A stretch of DNA of 57,500 nucleotides from Glandiceps talaboti. Taxonomy: Eukaryota; Hemichordata; Enteropneusta; Spengelidae. The position numbers were made by a program, and so were the translations under genes. Below are positions 34,901 through 47,330 of this stretch, piece by piece. Location: NCBI RefSeq assembly GCF_964340395.1, contig NC_135549.1, forward strand, positions 18,547,342 to 18,604,841, read 5' to 3'. A model generated the notes under the pieces. That model was not told the DNA's origin. It made no database searches and was given only the letters and a program-made list of their open reading frames with translations. Numbering within the stretch: position 1 is the stretch's first letter; each line of letters begins with the position of its first letter.

Positions 34901-36737
34901 CCCTATGGCCATGATTTGACAAGGGTGACAATATGAACCGTATTAAAACATTGCCACAAAGTAATTTGAAGAAATTCTTCAGGTCCGTGTTATACACGAA
35001 TTATTAGATTGATTTATCTCTATGAAATGTTTATATTTAGAGGCGTATATTTTTGTTGTAGATAGATATGTGTTCCTGCAATATTCAATAAAACAATTTT
35101 GCATCACTACGTTTGTATTTATACGTTTCTTGCTTTCATTGATTAATTGATAGATGTGCGGTCTTTAAATTGTTCTTACATGGTAATATACCGCGTATTG
35201 CAACTTTTTATTCGTAAATTTCATGTTGTTATTGGTAAACCTTTTGGTTCAATATATATTGGGTTCTTTTTAAAAAAAATAGAACATTGAGTTTGGTCAT
35301 GACTATCAACACAGATAATACTGCATACTCAATACTATTAATAACATGATACCAACTTGCGCATTGGGCATTTATTTTCAATACATAAACTCAAATCAAA
35401 AGTTATGCAGTAGTTTCAAGCTAAATTCCCAGACGTTAACATATCTGCTATCAAAATTATGTACTTTTTAAAAGCATCAAATCAAGTCCAGTTTGTACCT
35501 TGTATCGTCCGATTGACACAGAGATTGTCGTTGACGTCTACAGTGCTAATGGTACTGTTTAGAATAACCGTTGTTCCCTTGCAGGCTACGAAATCTTCAT
35601 TTAGATCAATCACAAAAGTTTTGTTTATAACTGTTGGACCTGTAATGTGTTAATTAAAAGAAATGTTCATTATGTGAAAATTGACTCAAGAGTACTGTAA
35701 TGATAAATAATACTATACAATATTGAATAGAATTTTAACCATCAAATATGCAGTACTGTACGTCTTCTCTTCAATTTGTTTTCGGGTTGTCAAGGTAGCT
35801 AAAAAATGGTGTCGAGTTCGGTGCTAAGTTAACAATGGATACATGTCATCTCGGTGCACACTAGCTGTGATGTAAGCAAAGCTCATTGAACGGTTCAATA
35901 CGCCCACGATATAATGGCGAACATACACACTTAGTCAAAAGCACCTCTTGGGTGTTTCTGATAGTAAGTTTTTAGACGTGAGTACAATTTAATGATTTAC
36001 TTTGAGTGTTTTTTTGGTTCTACAGACATGTGTCTGTTCTATCATAGCTTTCAATCCTCTCCTCGATGTCCAAACTTTGACTACGAACAAAATGTTGTCA
36101 CCAAGACCAACATGAAACCAAATTAGTCTTTGAACCATGGTACTTTTATAGGTTATTGTGTTTAGTAATCAGTTCTGGCTCAGACCACTATAGAACATTT
36201 CCTATCGTGGTCTGAGGTTCTAGTTACTGGTAAGTCCTGATACAATAATAGTTTGATACTGGTAATTAACTATACATGCCTAGCTTGACTGCCAATTATA
36301 TCATTATTAAACGAATTAAGAAGAAACACAGCGGTCATCAGACCAACCGCCTATCGTTCGTATGTACTATGTACTGTTTACCAATAAAACCTATACTTTT
36401 ATTGCAAAACAGTTCTAAATGTGTATAGAAAAGAGATGAAGTTGTTTTTGTTAATTAAAACACCCATTCCACATCCATGCCCACTTTGATAACATTTATA
36501 TATGCAAATCATGACGAATGTTTATCACAACAATATATAGCAATAATCATATAGCTCCTAATTCAAACACTCATTCCTACTCGTAGTGGAAACCACGACC
36601 ATGGTCGTCCATTCAGTTCGCATACCTATATCTGACGGGCACTCAGCCTGGGCGCTTGTAGTCTTCACGTACAAGCATATCAGCACCAATGGTACTGCTG
36701 TCAAATATGTTAGAGTCCTGAAAGAAAGAAAAAACAT
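31988..36737 (-). CDS. Gene B: paralogue of gene A, single-pass Ig-like membrane protein
   Basis: Minus-strand exons: 36737-36626, 35639-35499, 34509-34303, 33681-33361, 33067-32870, 32795-32691, 32560-32516, 32151-31988, all GT-AG; internal junctions are phase 1 and the last donor is phase 0. The model gives 431 residues before an unplaced final exon. Residues 1-31 form a signal peptide. Exons 2-4 match gene A exon for exon: the second is 141 nt and the fourth 321 nt in both, and phrases such as DYTFKRLSLEE and PSNSG are shared. The A-type two-exon Ig domain is absent. In its place are a longer stalk (CNCRCDETLP) and a 35-residue exon with two Cys. The membrane helix is at about 385-408 with tail motif METYNIRIG. 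If the last donor is not used, the frame closes about 25 codons later. Confidence 0.82.
34015..34278. repeat. CATA tetranucleotide microsatellite (long)
   Basis: Over 200 bp of CATA units with short CA and CACG interruptions, in intron 3 of gene B, ending only about 25 bp beyond the exon 3 donor. It yields long false frames of TYIH and MYVC repeats on both strands. Confidence 0.95.
34510..35498 (-). other. Intron 2 of gene B with a perfect 26-bp palindrome
   Basis: An AT-rich intron without exons. At 34728-34753 lies TTTGTTATTGTAC followed directly by its exact inverse complement with no spacer. No flanking duplication was seen, so its origin is open. Confidence 0.6.
36177..36216. mobile_element. 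40-bp palindromic insertion, family 2, copy 2
   Basis: Starts GGCTCAGACCACTATAG and ends CTATCGTGGTCTGAG, with an 8-bp centre. GTTCT at 36172-36176 and 36217-36221 is an exact 5-bp direct repeat. Same family as 4154-4192. It lies in intron 1 of gene B, while copy 1 lies in an intron of paralogue A at a different position, so the two are independent insertions. Confidence 0.7.
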
Positions 36738-36955
36738 CTTACAATTAAAGAAATTTGGCTATTATTTCTTATTACATGTAATGTTTTCTAAAGGCGAGGC
36801 TCGACTTAAAAAATAGAACAAGTATCGCACAGTAACAATCTCATAATTTGGATGTGTACATGTACATTGTGGTTTTGAATACAAATACGATAAACTTTAC
36901 CTGTATATTGTTTCACTTTTTATAATAGGAAAATCAGGTAACCCACATGGAGATG

Positions 36956-36956
<1 letters not shown>

Positions 36957-36995
<39 letters not shown>

Positions 36996-37019
36996 ACACA
37001 CACACATACACACACACAA

Positions 37020-37078
<59 letters not shown>
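36957..37078. repeat. CA dinucleotide microsatellite
   Basis: About 55 CA units with two AATCA interruptions, roughly 220 bp upstream of the gene B start codon. Confidence 0.95.
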
Positions 37079-37079
<1 letters not shown>

Positions 37080-37710
37080 AATCCCGCCAAAATTTAATAG
37101 TTGTTTTAATCACGAAATTAATTTAATTTATATATTCAGTAGATTATTCCTGTTAAAAACTATCATGGGACAATTTAATGTTTATATAAATATTTATCAA
37201 TCAATTTCCGACCATGTATAATATCATTGTAGTGATAAATATATAAACCCAGTTTGACCAAATTCTAACAACATGCCTTTGTTGACTGTGTTCGTATACA
37301 TGTATGTTTGATGGAATAGTTTCAATCACTTCAGTTGATATCTTTAGCTATTGTTCAGTACTATTTTTAGCAGCTACGTAACCCATGTGTTATTTATTGA
37401 ATTGTTGTTCTTATCTCTAGCTTCGTGCGGAGAGAGGGGTGGGGTACAAGTACAACACTCCCTTGTCTCCAAGCGACAGGGCCCAAATTATTTATAAACA
37501 TTATCAGTTTAACGAATGGTGGTTTCACAATATTAAACTTGTCAAGGATCGGCACAGCAAGTCGTATCATTGTATATAATACCATAACAAGTTATTTGTG
37601 TTTCGACATGTATCAGCAAATTATACAGTTGTGAATAAGTGCCCTATTAGTAAACGTTGTTGATGTCCTACATCCAACGAAATATAGTGGTCACATATTT
37701 AATATACTTA

Positions 37711-38087
37711 GGCCTAAAAAATAATTGTTTGGTTCTGGTTACCCGACCCCATCTAGTTTTTCACTGCCGACCCTAAACTTTTTTTTATGTTTTCGAGTTT
37801 TGTGAAAAATTTTGAAAATTGTTTGAAGTTTCACGAGAAATAGTGGATGCGGAAACTGACATCAACTTAAAAAGACACTGTAAAACTGTTCTTCCAATCT
37901 GGAATGGCTGTACATCTGATAAGAAGAAATAAATAACACAGAGACCATTTCTAAAACAATGAAAAAACCTGAACTAGGCGTACTCACACAGAAAAAATAA
38001 ATAAATAAAATAAAATAAAAAAATCTACACACCCACCTATTCTAAAATTGGATGTAACCGGAACCACACCATTTTTTTTATTAGGCT
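37711..38087. mobile_element. 377-bp MITE with TTA flanks, Harbinger-like
   Basis: The left end reads GGCCTAAAAAATAATTG and GGTTCTGGTTAC; the right end carries the inverse with mismatches, GTAACCGGAACCACACC and then ATTAGGCT. TTA at 37708-37710 and 38088-38090 may be the target duplication. The interior is AT-rich with no frame. Confidence 0.65.
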
Positions 38088-40151
38088 TTATATCTCATTT
38101 ACAAGGCTAATACTTCATTGTACAGTATCCCGTACAGTCTTCTTAGAATGACCTACGGTGTATGGAGTTCAGTTCTTCAATTCGTGATCGCGCACAAAAC
38201 ACCTGATATTCTTAGCTATAAATCATATTTAAGCCACGTTTAAGTGTGTTATGTTATTACTATTTTACAACTGTATTTCTTTTCTAAATGACCTTCTGCG
38301 ATTATAAATATATAAAATGCAGACTATGTAAGCATACGCACTGATAAGACTATCGTTTATTCAGCTCTAATGTCAGAGGCCTAAAAAAGGGCCTAAACTC
38401 AGAAATGTACCTGTATACCTTGAATTCTTCATAGCTACAAATATTCCTTCAAAACTAACTTTCAACTCAGTGTGATGTTATTACTTCTGTAATAGCTGTT
38501 TGAATCTTGGTTCCTCTTAAATTCTCCGATGCATACATTTTTAACGATGTATTTATTTGATACAACCCACGAAAAAGCAGTGCGTTTGCTTGAATGAAGT
38601 GAGCCAAGGAAAGTCTTTATCCAAAGACAGAATTGGGGGGGGGGGGCAAAACAATACTGTTACAACTGATACAAAAACAACTTATTTAACAGTTGGTACT
38701 TTTGTACGTTTGTTTATATCCGTAAAATAACAGTAGTACTCGATTATTAAACATGTAGCATTATATCAGTAAACAGAGTCATGGGATCCGAGGCTTATGT
38801 TGTGTTGTGCTTTGATAAGTTACCGACACTAATAATTACATTGTCACAGTATGTCTTTACATAAACCTTGTCTCATTCCAGCTTATACTCTCTCTTTGTA
38901 TATCTAGGGTTAAAATGAGAACAAGAGCTACACAATATGTACTGAGAGTTAAAATGATTTTATTTTAGGTACTAAAGTCAATATTGAAGTATTCTACGAC
39001 TTTAAATTAAGTGTATGGTTTGATATGTTATAACTCTGACCTTCTATATGACCTGATATTCGAAAAAAGTTTTCACTGCTTTCACCCCCCCCCCCCCTCC
39101 TCACACACCCTACCCTCCAACAACCATCATGGCGATGCCCTCTCTCCCTCACCTAAAGATTGAAGGGCAGCGCCTTACGGACTAATCATTTCCAAGTGTA
39201 GGTTAGAGCTCAATGTGAAATTTCTCATTATGAAGTTAACATGTATTTTTAAAGAAATTTGTTGTGGACTCTGAAGTCGATTGTCACTGTTATTCTAATG
39301 TAGTGTATCGGTGCACATCATCCATTCCTGTTCAAATTGGAATTATTATTATTCACACGCGTTGAAAAAAAAAAACATGTGCAAGAAACGTCGTTTTAAA
39401 AATAAAAATATCCGTTTTGAATGAGGAAGAAGAAATCACACATTTAGACTATTAAAACCCAGTTTCAGGATTCGCTGAGTTAGCTTAGTCAATAATTTTC
39501 CATGCGAAAATTCTTAAAGTATATATACATTCAGAATGTTTAGAAGACAATCAACAAATAGCACAATAAACATGTAATGGATTGTGAGTTCTTCCAATGG
39601 ATAGTGCATTATGTGGACACCATCTACTGGAAATTCCAATTGATTTATTCGAGATACCGATCTTGCAAAACCGTCTAAAACTGTACTTCTTATAAAGCTC
39701 TTAGAAATTAAGGAACTTTGTTACTTAAACTATTGGAGTAAGTTTATGAGAAAATACATTGTGTATGGGGGGGGGGTTCTTGTGTACGGGAGCATTCGTT
39801 TTTAAATTGTTTACCAAAATGCATGGATCCGTATCATTTCAATGACTACATTGCGTTTATCGATCGGACAATAAATTTGCAATACAACGTTTGTGACACT
39901 CCGAGCCAACGTGATCAGATAAACTCGTATTGGTCCTGACCGGTAATTTGAGGACTACTACTACGTCACAACAAATCAAAGATCGCTACCAGTGCGTGAT
40001 ACTTTAATGTGAAGTGGGTGGTTTTCAACTGTTCATGCATTATATCCATGTAACTGCGCCTGCATGCTCTAAAAGCGTGAACGCCAATGATAAACAAAAT
40101 AAGTCGAAATGTTGTGTTATTTGCATTTCATGTATTCTAGTAAAGACGTCG

Positions 40152-40885
40152 ATGAGACAGTTTGTAAGAATGGCGTCCGCAATTAGTGTTATAGTTACTG
40201 TATTCTTTGTTCATGTCATTGGTGAGTTTTCCTTAAAATATTCTTTGGTCATGATTTTTTGCGTATTCTGTCTAAAAGTTCGCTTGACGTGCGTCCGCTA
40301 TCGTGGCACATAATCATGTGAAAAAGTTACTTAGCAATTAGTTAGCTCGCATAGCGGATTGAGTCACCACGTAAACCTCCTGTTGTTCATATACTTTGGT
40401 GCAGCGAACTTGTTGATTTTGCCACACAGTGAACTTTATAATTCAGCATCGCGATGCTTTCAAGCCATTGTTAGATCACGCGAAAATTCGTCGAGGTGAA
40501 AGATGACCGACTCTAACTTTGATAACCAGACTTTTACCTATGCATATGGTCAATCAATGTTTATTTTAAGGTTTAAATCATTACATTTTTTCACTTTTGG
40601 TTTCGATACTCAATGATCTTATAGAACTACCGTTTTACCTTAGTACCTACACACAAACACACTCCATACCCCCTCTCTCCACACACACGCAAACACACAC
40701 ACACGCACGCGCACGCACGCACGCAAGTACGCACGACGCACTCACGGACGCACAAGCACGCAAGCAACACGCACACACACGCGCGCGCATGTACGCGCGT
40801 GCACGTGCACATACAAACACACACATGCACGCGCGCACACACACATACGTACGTACGTACATACATACATACATACATACATACA

Positions 40886-40916
<31 letters not shown>

Positions 40917-41813
40917 GCGTAGGATTCTGTGATTTCACGATGAGGTTTTGTTCATTATTTCCTCATAATTACAGAATAGCCATGTATCATTGCATGTTTT
41001 ACCGCTCGAAAAAATTCACTTCTTCGATATAATATTCTCCACTATACTCTAACATTTTCCATTTGAAGTTTTAGTGGATGTGTTATATAGTTTCAATACA
41101 TAGAAAGTAATTTGTCTTTCCCCCTCTTTAATTTCGTTTCATGAAGTTAAACGTGTGAGTAATCTAAGAGTCACAGTTCACAATATCTGCGGTACTATTT
41201 ATTAAAATAATTTATTGTAAATTTATAACAAAAAGTATATAATTCTGTCTTTCAGGCATCCTTGGCATAACGTCAGTCGGCTCGAATGTAGATGTCTTTG
41301 AATACACCTACGGGGAAATCGGAGATATTGTGGAATTGAAATGTCCACTTGAAACTGAAACATGGGATTCTTCTGACTCAGTATCCTCTATTAAATGGAC
41401 TAAAGGTCCGAACGATGCATTCGTAGCACAAAAGTTTAAGATCCCACGTAAGATTGAACGATATGTGAATAAAGACAAATATTTCATTCCTGAGTTGACG
41501 ATAACAACATTGGGAATAAGAAACCTCAGTTATAATGATGTTGGAATTTATACATGTAGTATATCTTTCGATTCTGCTGTTAATCCCAGACGCCAGACGG
41601 CAGGACGGATGGAGCTGAGACTCTATAGTAAGTATTCGTCGAATTCAATTCTCTCAGTAGTCTCAAGATTTAATTTGTTTTACAATACAATTTTAGAGTA
41701 CCTGTAAATTTTGAAAGCGATAGAATATGTAGATTGACAACATTCGACTGGTAAAAAAACATGAACGTTTTACTGCCAAACAAGAGAGAGCATGGCGTTT
41801 CAATCAGGTAGTA

Positions 41814-41862
<49 letters not shown>

Positions 41863-44800
41863 ACGTCCTATAGCATTTTATCTAAGTGTGAGCACATATA
41901 ATAAAATGTTCTGTGTTTAGATCTTCCTTTGATCGTCCGACAGTGACATTGATTTGCGTTCATAGTAACATAAAATGTATCTTTTTAGATGCTTGGGTGC
42001 TATAACTCTCTGTACTTTGTTTATGTAATTAGTAACCAAATTAAAAACGCTATGTTGAGACGTAAAAAACACCGTGCCACCTACTTGAAACTCTATAGTC
42101 ACTCTGGTTTGGTTGTATCAATAATATTCGTCAGTATTATTTACCATTTCGTTCCACTTTCTTTCATATTATTTTGTTTATTCCTGAATTTGCAATTTTG
42201 ACAAATGAATATAATAGACCACATGACTTATTTTCTGTATCTTTTGTCTTACAGAACCTTTTGAACTTGAATTACATGTTCTGCCAAGATTTCAAAATGA
42301 TAAAGTCCCAGTTCATCAATCGATCGTGTATGCTAATGCAACTGAAACTTTTAAAATAAAGTGCACTGCAAATCTAGGACTACCTCTTCCAAAATTACTG
42401 TGGACAGTTAACGGAACCAAAGTGACCGATTCGCATCGCATTACAACGTCATTGACACCTGTACAGACTGGCCATTTATATACTACTTCCTCTGAACTGA
42501 CTATAAACGACGTTCAAAGTCAAGATGCTGCCAACTATACATGTTTGGGTTTTAGCGACGGGATCGGTGCGATGCAGCAGCAGGAGGATTGGTTTATGTT
42601 AAAGGTGCTAAATTCTGACACAGGTAAGTGAAATGTTTAAGTCACGGTGTTCACGACAAAGCCGTAGATTTTTACTTCAAATCAACAGATTCTTGTATTT
42701 TCAAGTAATTAATGTAAAGTGACGTCAGTATCGAAAAGGAACTTCAATTAGAATAGTGAAATGGAAAATTTGAAATAGACTGAGTTTATCTGTTTATATA
42801 TTATGTTACTAAGCCGGCGTGTGTTGCATGCTTGGAATCGAGTTCCTACAGCACATGCCAACCATATACTTAAAAGTCTGCCATGCAGTGCATGTCAGTT
42901 GCCATATTGCTTTATATCTATTTGAATTATGTATGGTGACATAATTTTCGGTGTATAATAAATCCCTGTTTTACTACTCACATTTTCGAAGGATCCAGTT
43001 CAGTTTTCCGTGACTTTTCTTGTATGGCACAGGAGCAAAAATACAAGCAAGTGACTTAACGTTATGTCACTGATTCACTATTAAAATGTAAATAGCAATA
43101 AACGAATCGAAGGCTTGGCGAGGGTGTGTCAAAATGATCAATGCTTATTGGTTCATACAAAGTCACCGTGCTATGTAAATGACTGAGTCATCTCAAAGGT
43201 TGATACAATCTAAGAGAAACGTCCAATTTATATTTTACGTAGCGGCTATTCCGTAAGACCGTCAGTAGTCAGCTTAGATTTGTCACGAAGTGTTATTTTT
43301 CGGTTTGGTGGGTGGGCGGGTGGGGGGTGAGGTAGAATTTTCAAGCACAGGGAGAGATGCGTCAGAATGTGGTTCCATGAAACATGCCCTAAAATATACT
43401 TTTAACTTCGCAAATTTGACGTTTTTTAAGCACGCTCATGAAATTTGTCATATCTCTGTGCTACAAGGATTTCTAAGAATTTAAAAAGCATGTGTGACGT
43501 GACTCATTTCTTGTCTACATACTTTCATGTTCACTGTACCTGGTCGGAAGGAATGCAGTGTATATTGTCAATTGTTTGGTGGACTCGGGGCGAAAGGTAG
43601 AATGAATATAGTAATCGCCTTAAATTTGATGTCGCTCATGAATAATAAAGTATATCATAAAGAGAATAATCAGAAATGTACTTCTTCTAGATGTCTATTT
43701 ATTTGGTCTCATTCAACACTCAGTCTTCTCGATGAAAGGGGTCGTAGCTTACCGTTTCAGACTCTGACACAGGCAAATATAATTTATGAACGAATAGCGA
43801 AAAGTTTCTCCGCGGTACAGGCTACTTGAACAATATGGCAATTAGAGTCAACGAAGGGCATTTCGGTATTGAAGTAAAATACTGAGCGAAATACATTTCA
43901 TTAAATGTCCATAACATAAAAGTTAGAACTCTAAGTGAAACGAAAGTTGACTCAATACTTCTGCCTGGCAGTCTCCATGGCCAAATATTCATCTTGATTG
44001 CAAAATAAATAGACCCAATGCTATATCGATTGTATAGATTTTCGAAACTCCTTACTAGTTAAACAATAGCTATTATTCATCGTTGAGTGTACATTTCATA
44101 TCTGCACGTCCACGTCGTTTTTTTTAAAAATTACAACGTGACGTTACTTTGGTATGTACTGTATGTACACAATCCGGCGTTGACACTACTTTACCAAAAA
44201 GTTACTGCGTCACAGGTGCGATTTGTCCTCACTTTGGAAAGGAGAGCTATACATTCAAGTAGTCAGTACTTATACAAAATCGAAAGAACATGAATAAATA
44301 TAACACTAAAGAGGCCTTTGACATTGTCTCTTTAGGAACAATGTGTAATATTAAAGCTGACCGGGAATTATATGTTTCTAGTGATTTTCTCCATCGTATC
44401 CATCACGTTGTTCCTGAGGACGTAAAGTAGTTTATGTGGGATTTTAAAATACATGTATAAAATTGTCATACAGTGTTCTCGCTCTAGAGTGACCTCTGAC
44501 AAAGATGAAAGGTCATGTGCGATTAGCAAGCTGGCTTACGTGCACTAAAGACTCGACGTTTAACAACTGCGTGTATTTGCTGGAAAGGTACCAAGTAAAC
44601 CAAAGGTTATGTATTGGTATCCAATAACAACGACCAGAACTAAGATTACCTGGAAAAGCGGGAGGGAGGGGGGGGGGTGCTTTTTGGCGTGTATTCAAAC
44701 ATCAAACATCAGCAATGGAACTATTATTGGTTGATGATTACACATTTTTCTACGATTATTCATTCCCCCCCCCCCCCGTGTTTTACCGCTTTTCAGTTTT

Positions 44801-45412
44801 ACATGCTGAGGAATAATCGTTATTTTTAGAGCGATTGCTACAACGAATTTAAACAATATACTAGTATACGGTTTGTTATTAGTTTTGACTTTTGACTATC
44901 AATGCATTTAGATGCGCATCATGTCTGACGCGATTTAGCCGTTGATGGCGCTCTGACATTATCGGCTGTCTCAACATCACGGATATAAATACATGGACTA
45001 CGACACGAAAAATTATACGTGAAAAGGGAAAGTTGTAGCTTTCGACGGATGACCTAAAATTGAAATTCTACTGTGACTCGCTCGAGTGGGAGATATTTGT
45101 TCTGTTCCTCCTATATATCACAATACCATTAGCATATTAACTTTACAGGTGTATATAAAGAACGAATCAGAACAAATGTAAACGAAAATAAACGTTTTTC
45201 GACCCATGTTTCTCTTGAAAGAAGGTGTATTAAACAATTAATGATGTTATTATTCTATGCTTTAAGAGAAAAATAAGATGGTGACCTCACACTGATCAAT
45301 ACATGCGATGCAATGCAATGTGATGTGTACGTTCTTAAAGCAATAAAGAGTTGTCATTGTTCGGGAGGTGCTGTCAGCTATGAATGTCTGTGTGTTTGTG
45401 AATGTAAATATG

Positions 45413-45486
<74 letters not shown>

Positions 45487-46900
45487 TATACAAAGTAATT
45501 CCTTCCGTTATCATTTAAATATGTCACTAAAATATGATTAAAAACAAATGTATGCTAGGTTGTACCGTGCTGGTGAGAAATCACTGAAACGCGAAATGTT
45601 CCGGCCGCATGGAGATTGTGAACTTTAACACTCACGTCCATTTCGTAATCTGACAGGTTCAACGACATCATTAGTGGTTGACAAAGTCATGACTGTATTG
45701 CTACCACAAACAGGTAATAGTTCTCACTATTTCACATTACTTAAGTAAACAAAATTCTGTTCCGAACAACCAAAATACAATTTACTGCATCATGGTGGCT
45801 ATGACTAGTTCAAACTGTAATGTGTTATAACTTATTATATTGTTTCATTTTATTAAAAATCGTGTTTCTAAAAACTGATCGTCTTGAAATGATAGATTCC
45901 AGCTTATTAACGACATACCTTCCCCTAATCTTATTTTCTTAGCTATGGCCCTCCCCTTTCAGCAATTTGTAAAAATGTGACACTTCTAATTCCCAAGCCC
46001 TCTCCCCCTTGTATTTTTAAAGGCGAAACAGGAAAACGTTTTATGAAAACAACTGTTATGATAAAGGAGCCAAAAGGTAAACAATATATATTATTGTCTT
46101 CTATCGGATAAAACTGTCATCCATCAAAACATTGTCATTGGGATGTTTATTTCCGTAAACACCGCCACAAATTCAACTTTTTATTTACATGCGATCGGGA
46201 ACAGTAACAGTGATTTCTCGTCCAACCTCACCCAGCAGTTGCAGTGGACTTATTAGTCACCAATGTCCATAATGTATGGGATAGATGTGTTTGTTTGTTT
46301 GTTTACTTGGGAGAGTGTCTGCTGTATAAACATATGATTTTTCGTTCCTTTCTGTGGAGTTGTAAAAACAGTATGAAAACAATGACCGAATCAAACCCGT
46401 AATAAATGTTATGAAGATGTATAAAATATATATCTTTTTTATTTTAATTTCAGTTAATCAGACTACTCAACAACCATCACCGTCAAATGGAAGGTCTTCT
46501 GCCATGTCTGTGAGTTTGGCTGTAATTTGTAGTTTGCTAGTAGTATGTGCAATCATCTCCACTGTTATATTCTACCGTGTCTGTTGTCGCATGAAGTGGA
46601 CCGCCATCCCAACTCCAGCTGCAAACGCCAATGACCTGGAACACCGAGGAGATAGACGTCAACAGACTGATATTGAGCAGGTAATGAATGACTACTATTA
46701 GTTTGATTTAGTTATGTTTTCGTCCGTTGTATGACACTGCACTGGAATGACTTACTACGCCTGTTAGATAAACAGAAAGCCATATTTTAGACGGACAACT
46801 TTCTATACACAACGTATTTCAATTATCACCATTCGTTAACAATTGAGTTTGATGTTAAATTACAGAACTAACACATTGAATGTGGTTGTTGTTGTTGTGG

Positions 46901-46935
<35 letters not shown>

Positions 46936-47300
46936 CTTGTTGTTGTTGTTGGTGGTGGTGGTGGTGGTAGTGGTGGTTTTTTTTTGTTTTTTTGCAATTT
47001 GAATCTAAGGGTACGGATGATCAGTCAACAAATCAAAGTTCAAATTCTCACACTTCTTTATCGAATAGTTATACAATGTACTATATAACCTGCATTTGTG
47101 TGGGTACATATCGCTGAGTTCGTCGAAACTAGTACTCCATATGTCCATTCACATATTTTCTTTGTATAATTTTACAGCAAATAGAGTATCCAAACGCTGA
47201 CCTCGAAAGAAACGGTCACTCTACCGCCATCCGCAACGATCGTGACTTGAACTCAGAAGAAATGCAGTCTGCTGAAGACAATTGTGTAATAAGAAAATAA
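40152..47300 (+). CDS. Gene D: two-Ig-domain receptor with cytoplasmic YPN motif (423 aa)
   Basis: Exons: 40152-40221, 41256-41627, 42255-42623, 45657-45713, 46023-46076, 46454-46680, 47178-47300; all GT-AG, phase 1 up to the TM exon, which ends in phase 0. Residues 1-23 are the signal peptide. Ig1 (24-147) shows VELKCP, SIKWTK, LTITTLGIRNLSYNDVGIYTC; Ig2 (148-270) shows FKIKCTANLG, LLWTVNGT, SQDAANYTC. Two 18-19 residue stalk exons follow, then a helix at about 326-348 and a basic juxtamembrane segment. The last exon adds 40 residues including IEYPNAD; Y-x-N is the Grb2 SH2 consensus. Polyadenylation signal at 47325. Related to gene C. The final exon may be an alternative end: the TM exon is also phase-compatible with the kinase exons of gene E. 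Confidence 0.85.
40857..40913. repeat. CATA microsatellite with adjoining CA/CG-rich tract
   Basis: About 14 CATA units in intron 1 of gene D, preceded (about 40650-40856) by CA and CACG-rich low-complexity DNA. Confidence 0.9.
41817..41860. repeat. GT dinucleotide microsatellite
   Basis: About 21 GT units in intron 2 of gene D. Confidence 0.95.
42624..45656 (+). other. Intron 3 of gene D
   Basis: A 3.0-kb intron with poly-G/C runs near 44669 and 44764 and a CAGA tetranucleotide array at 45415-45486. The open frames near 43290-43829 lack domain signatures. No exon or intact transposon was recognised. Confidence 0.6.
45415..45486. repeat. CAGA tetranucleotide microsatellite
   Basis: About 18 perfect CAGA units, in intron 3 of gene D. 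Confidence 0.95.
46883..46968. repeat. TTG/TGG triplet microsatellite
   Basis: TTG triplets passing into TGG triplets, in the last intron of gene D. Confidence 0.9.
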
Positions 47301-47324
47301 CTTCCATAACTATATATAAAGCAA

Positions 47325-47330
47325 AATAAA
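47325..47330 (+). terminator. Polyadenylation signal of the short gene D transcript
   Basis: AATAAA begins 25 bp after the stop codon and is followed by a second overlapping ATAAATAA. The 3' UTR would be very short. Confidence 0.6.

Larger units (their letters stand above)
36738..40151. promoter_or_regulatory. Divergent intergenic region between genes B and D
   Basis: The start codons of B (minus) and D (plus) face away from each other across 3.4 kb, so promoters of both should lie here; no TATA box can be assigned with confidence. Contents: CA microsatellite at 36957-37078, a Harbinger-like MITE at 37711-38087, poly-G/C runs near 38636, 39087 and 39769, and otherwise AT-rich DNA. Open frames near 37394-37634 show no domain. 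Confidence 0.4.

Noticed and set aside
37394-37634. Overlapping open frames on both strands as a small gene
   Set aside because: Neither has a recognisable domain, and overlapping frames on both strands are common by chance in this composition.
40597-41032. Open frames over 70 codons on both strands
   Set aside because: CA, CG and CATA low-complexity DNA inside intron 1 of gene D; no splice or domain support.
43290-43829. Two plus-strand open frames of 64 and 100 codons as extra exons of gene D
   Set aside because: No Ig, stalk or TM signature and no phase-1 splice sites in frame; the CTGACACAGG similarity to the exon 3 end is too short to mean duplication.
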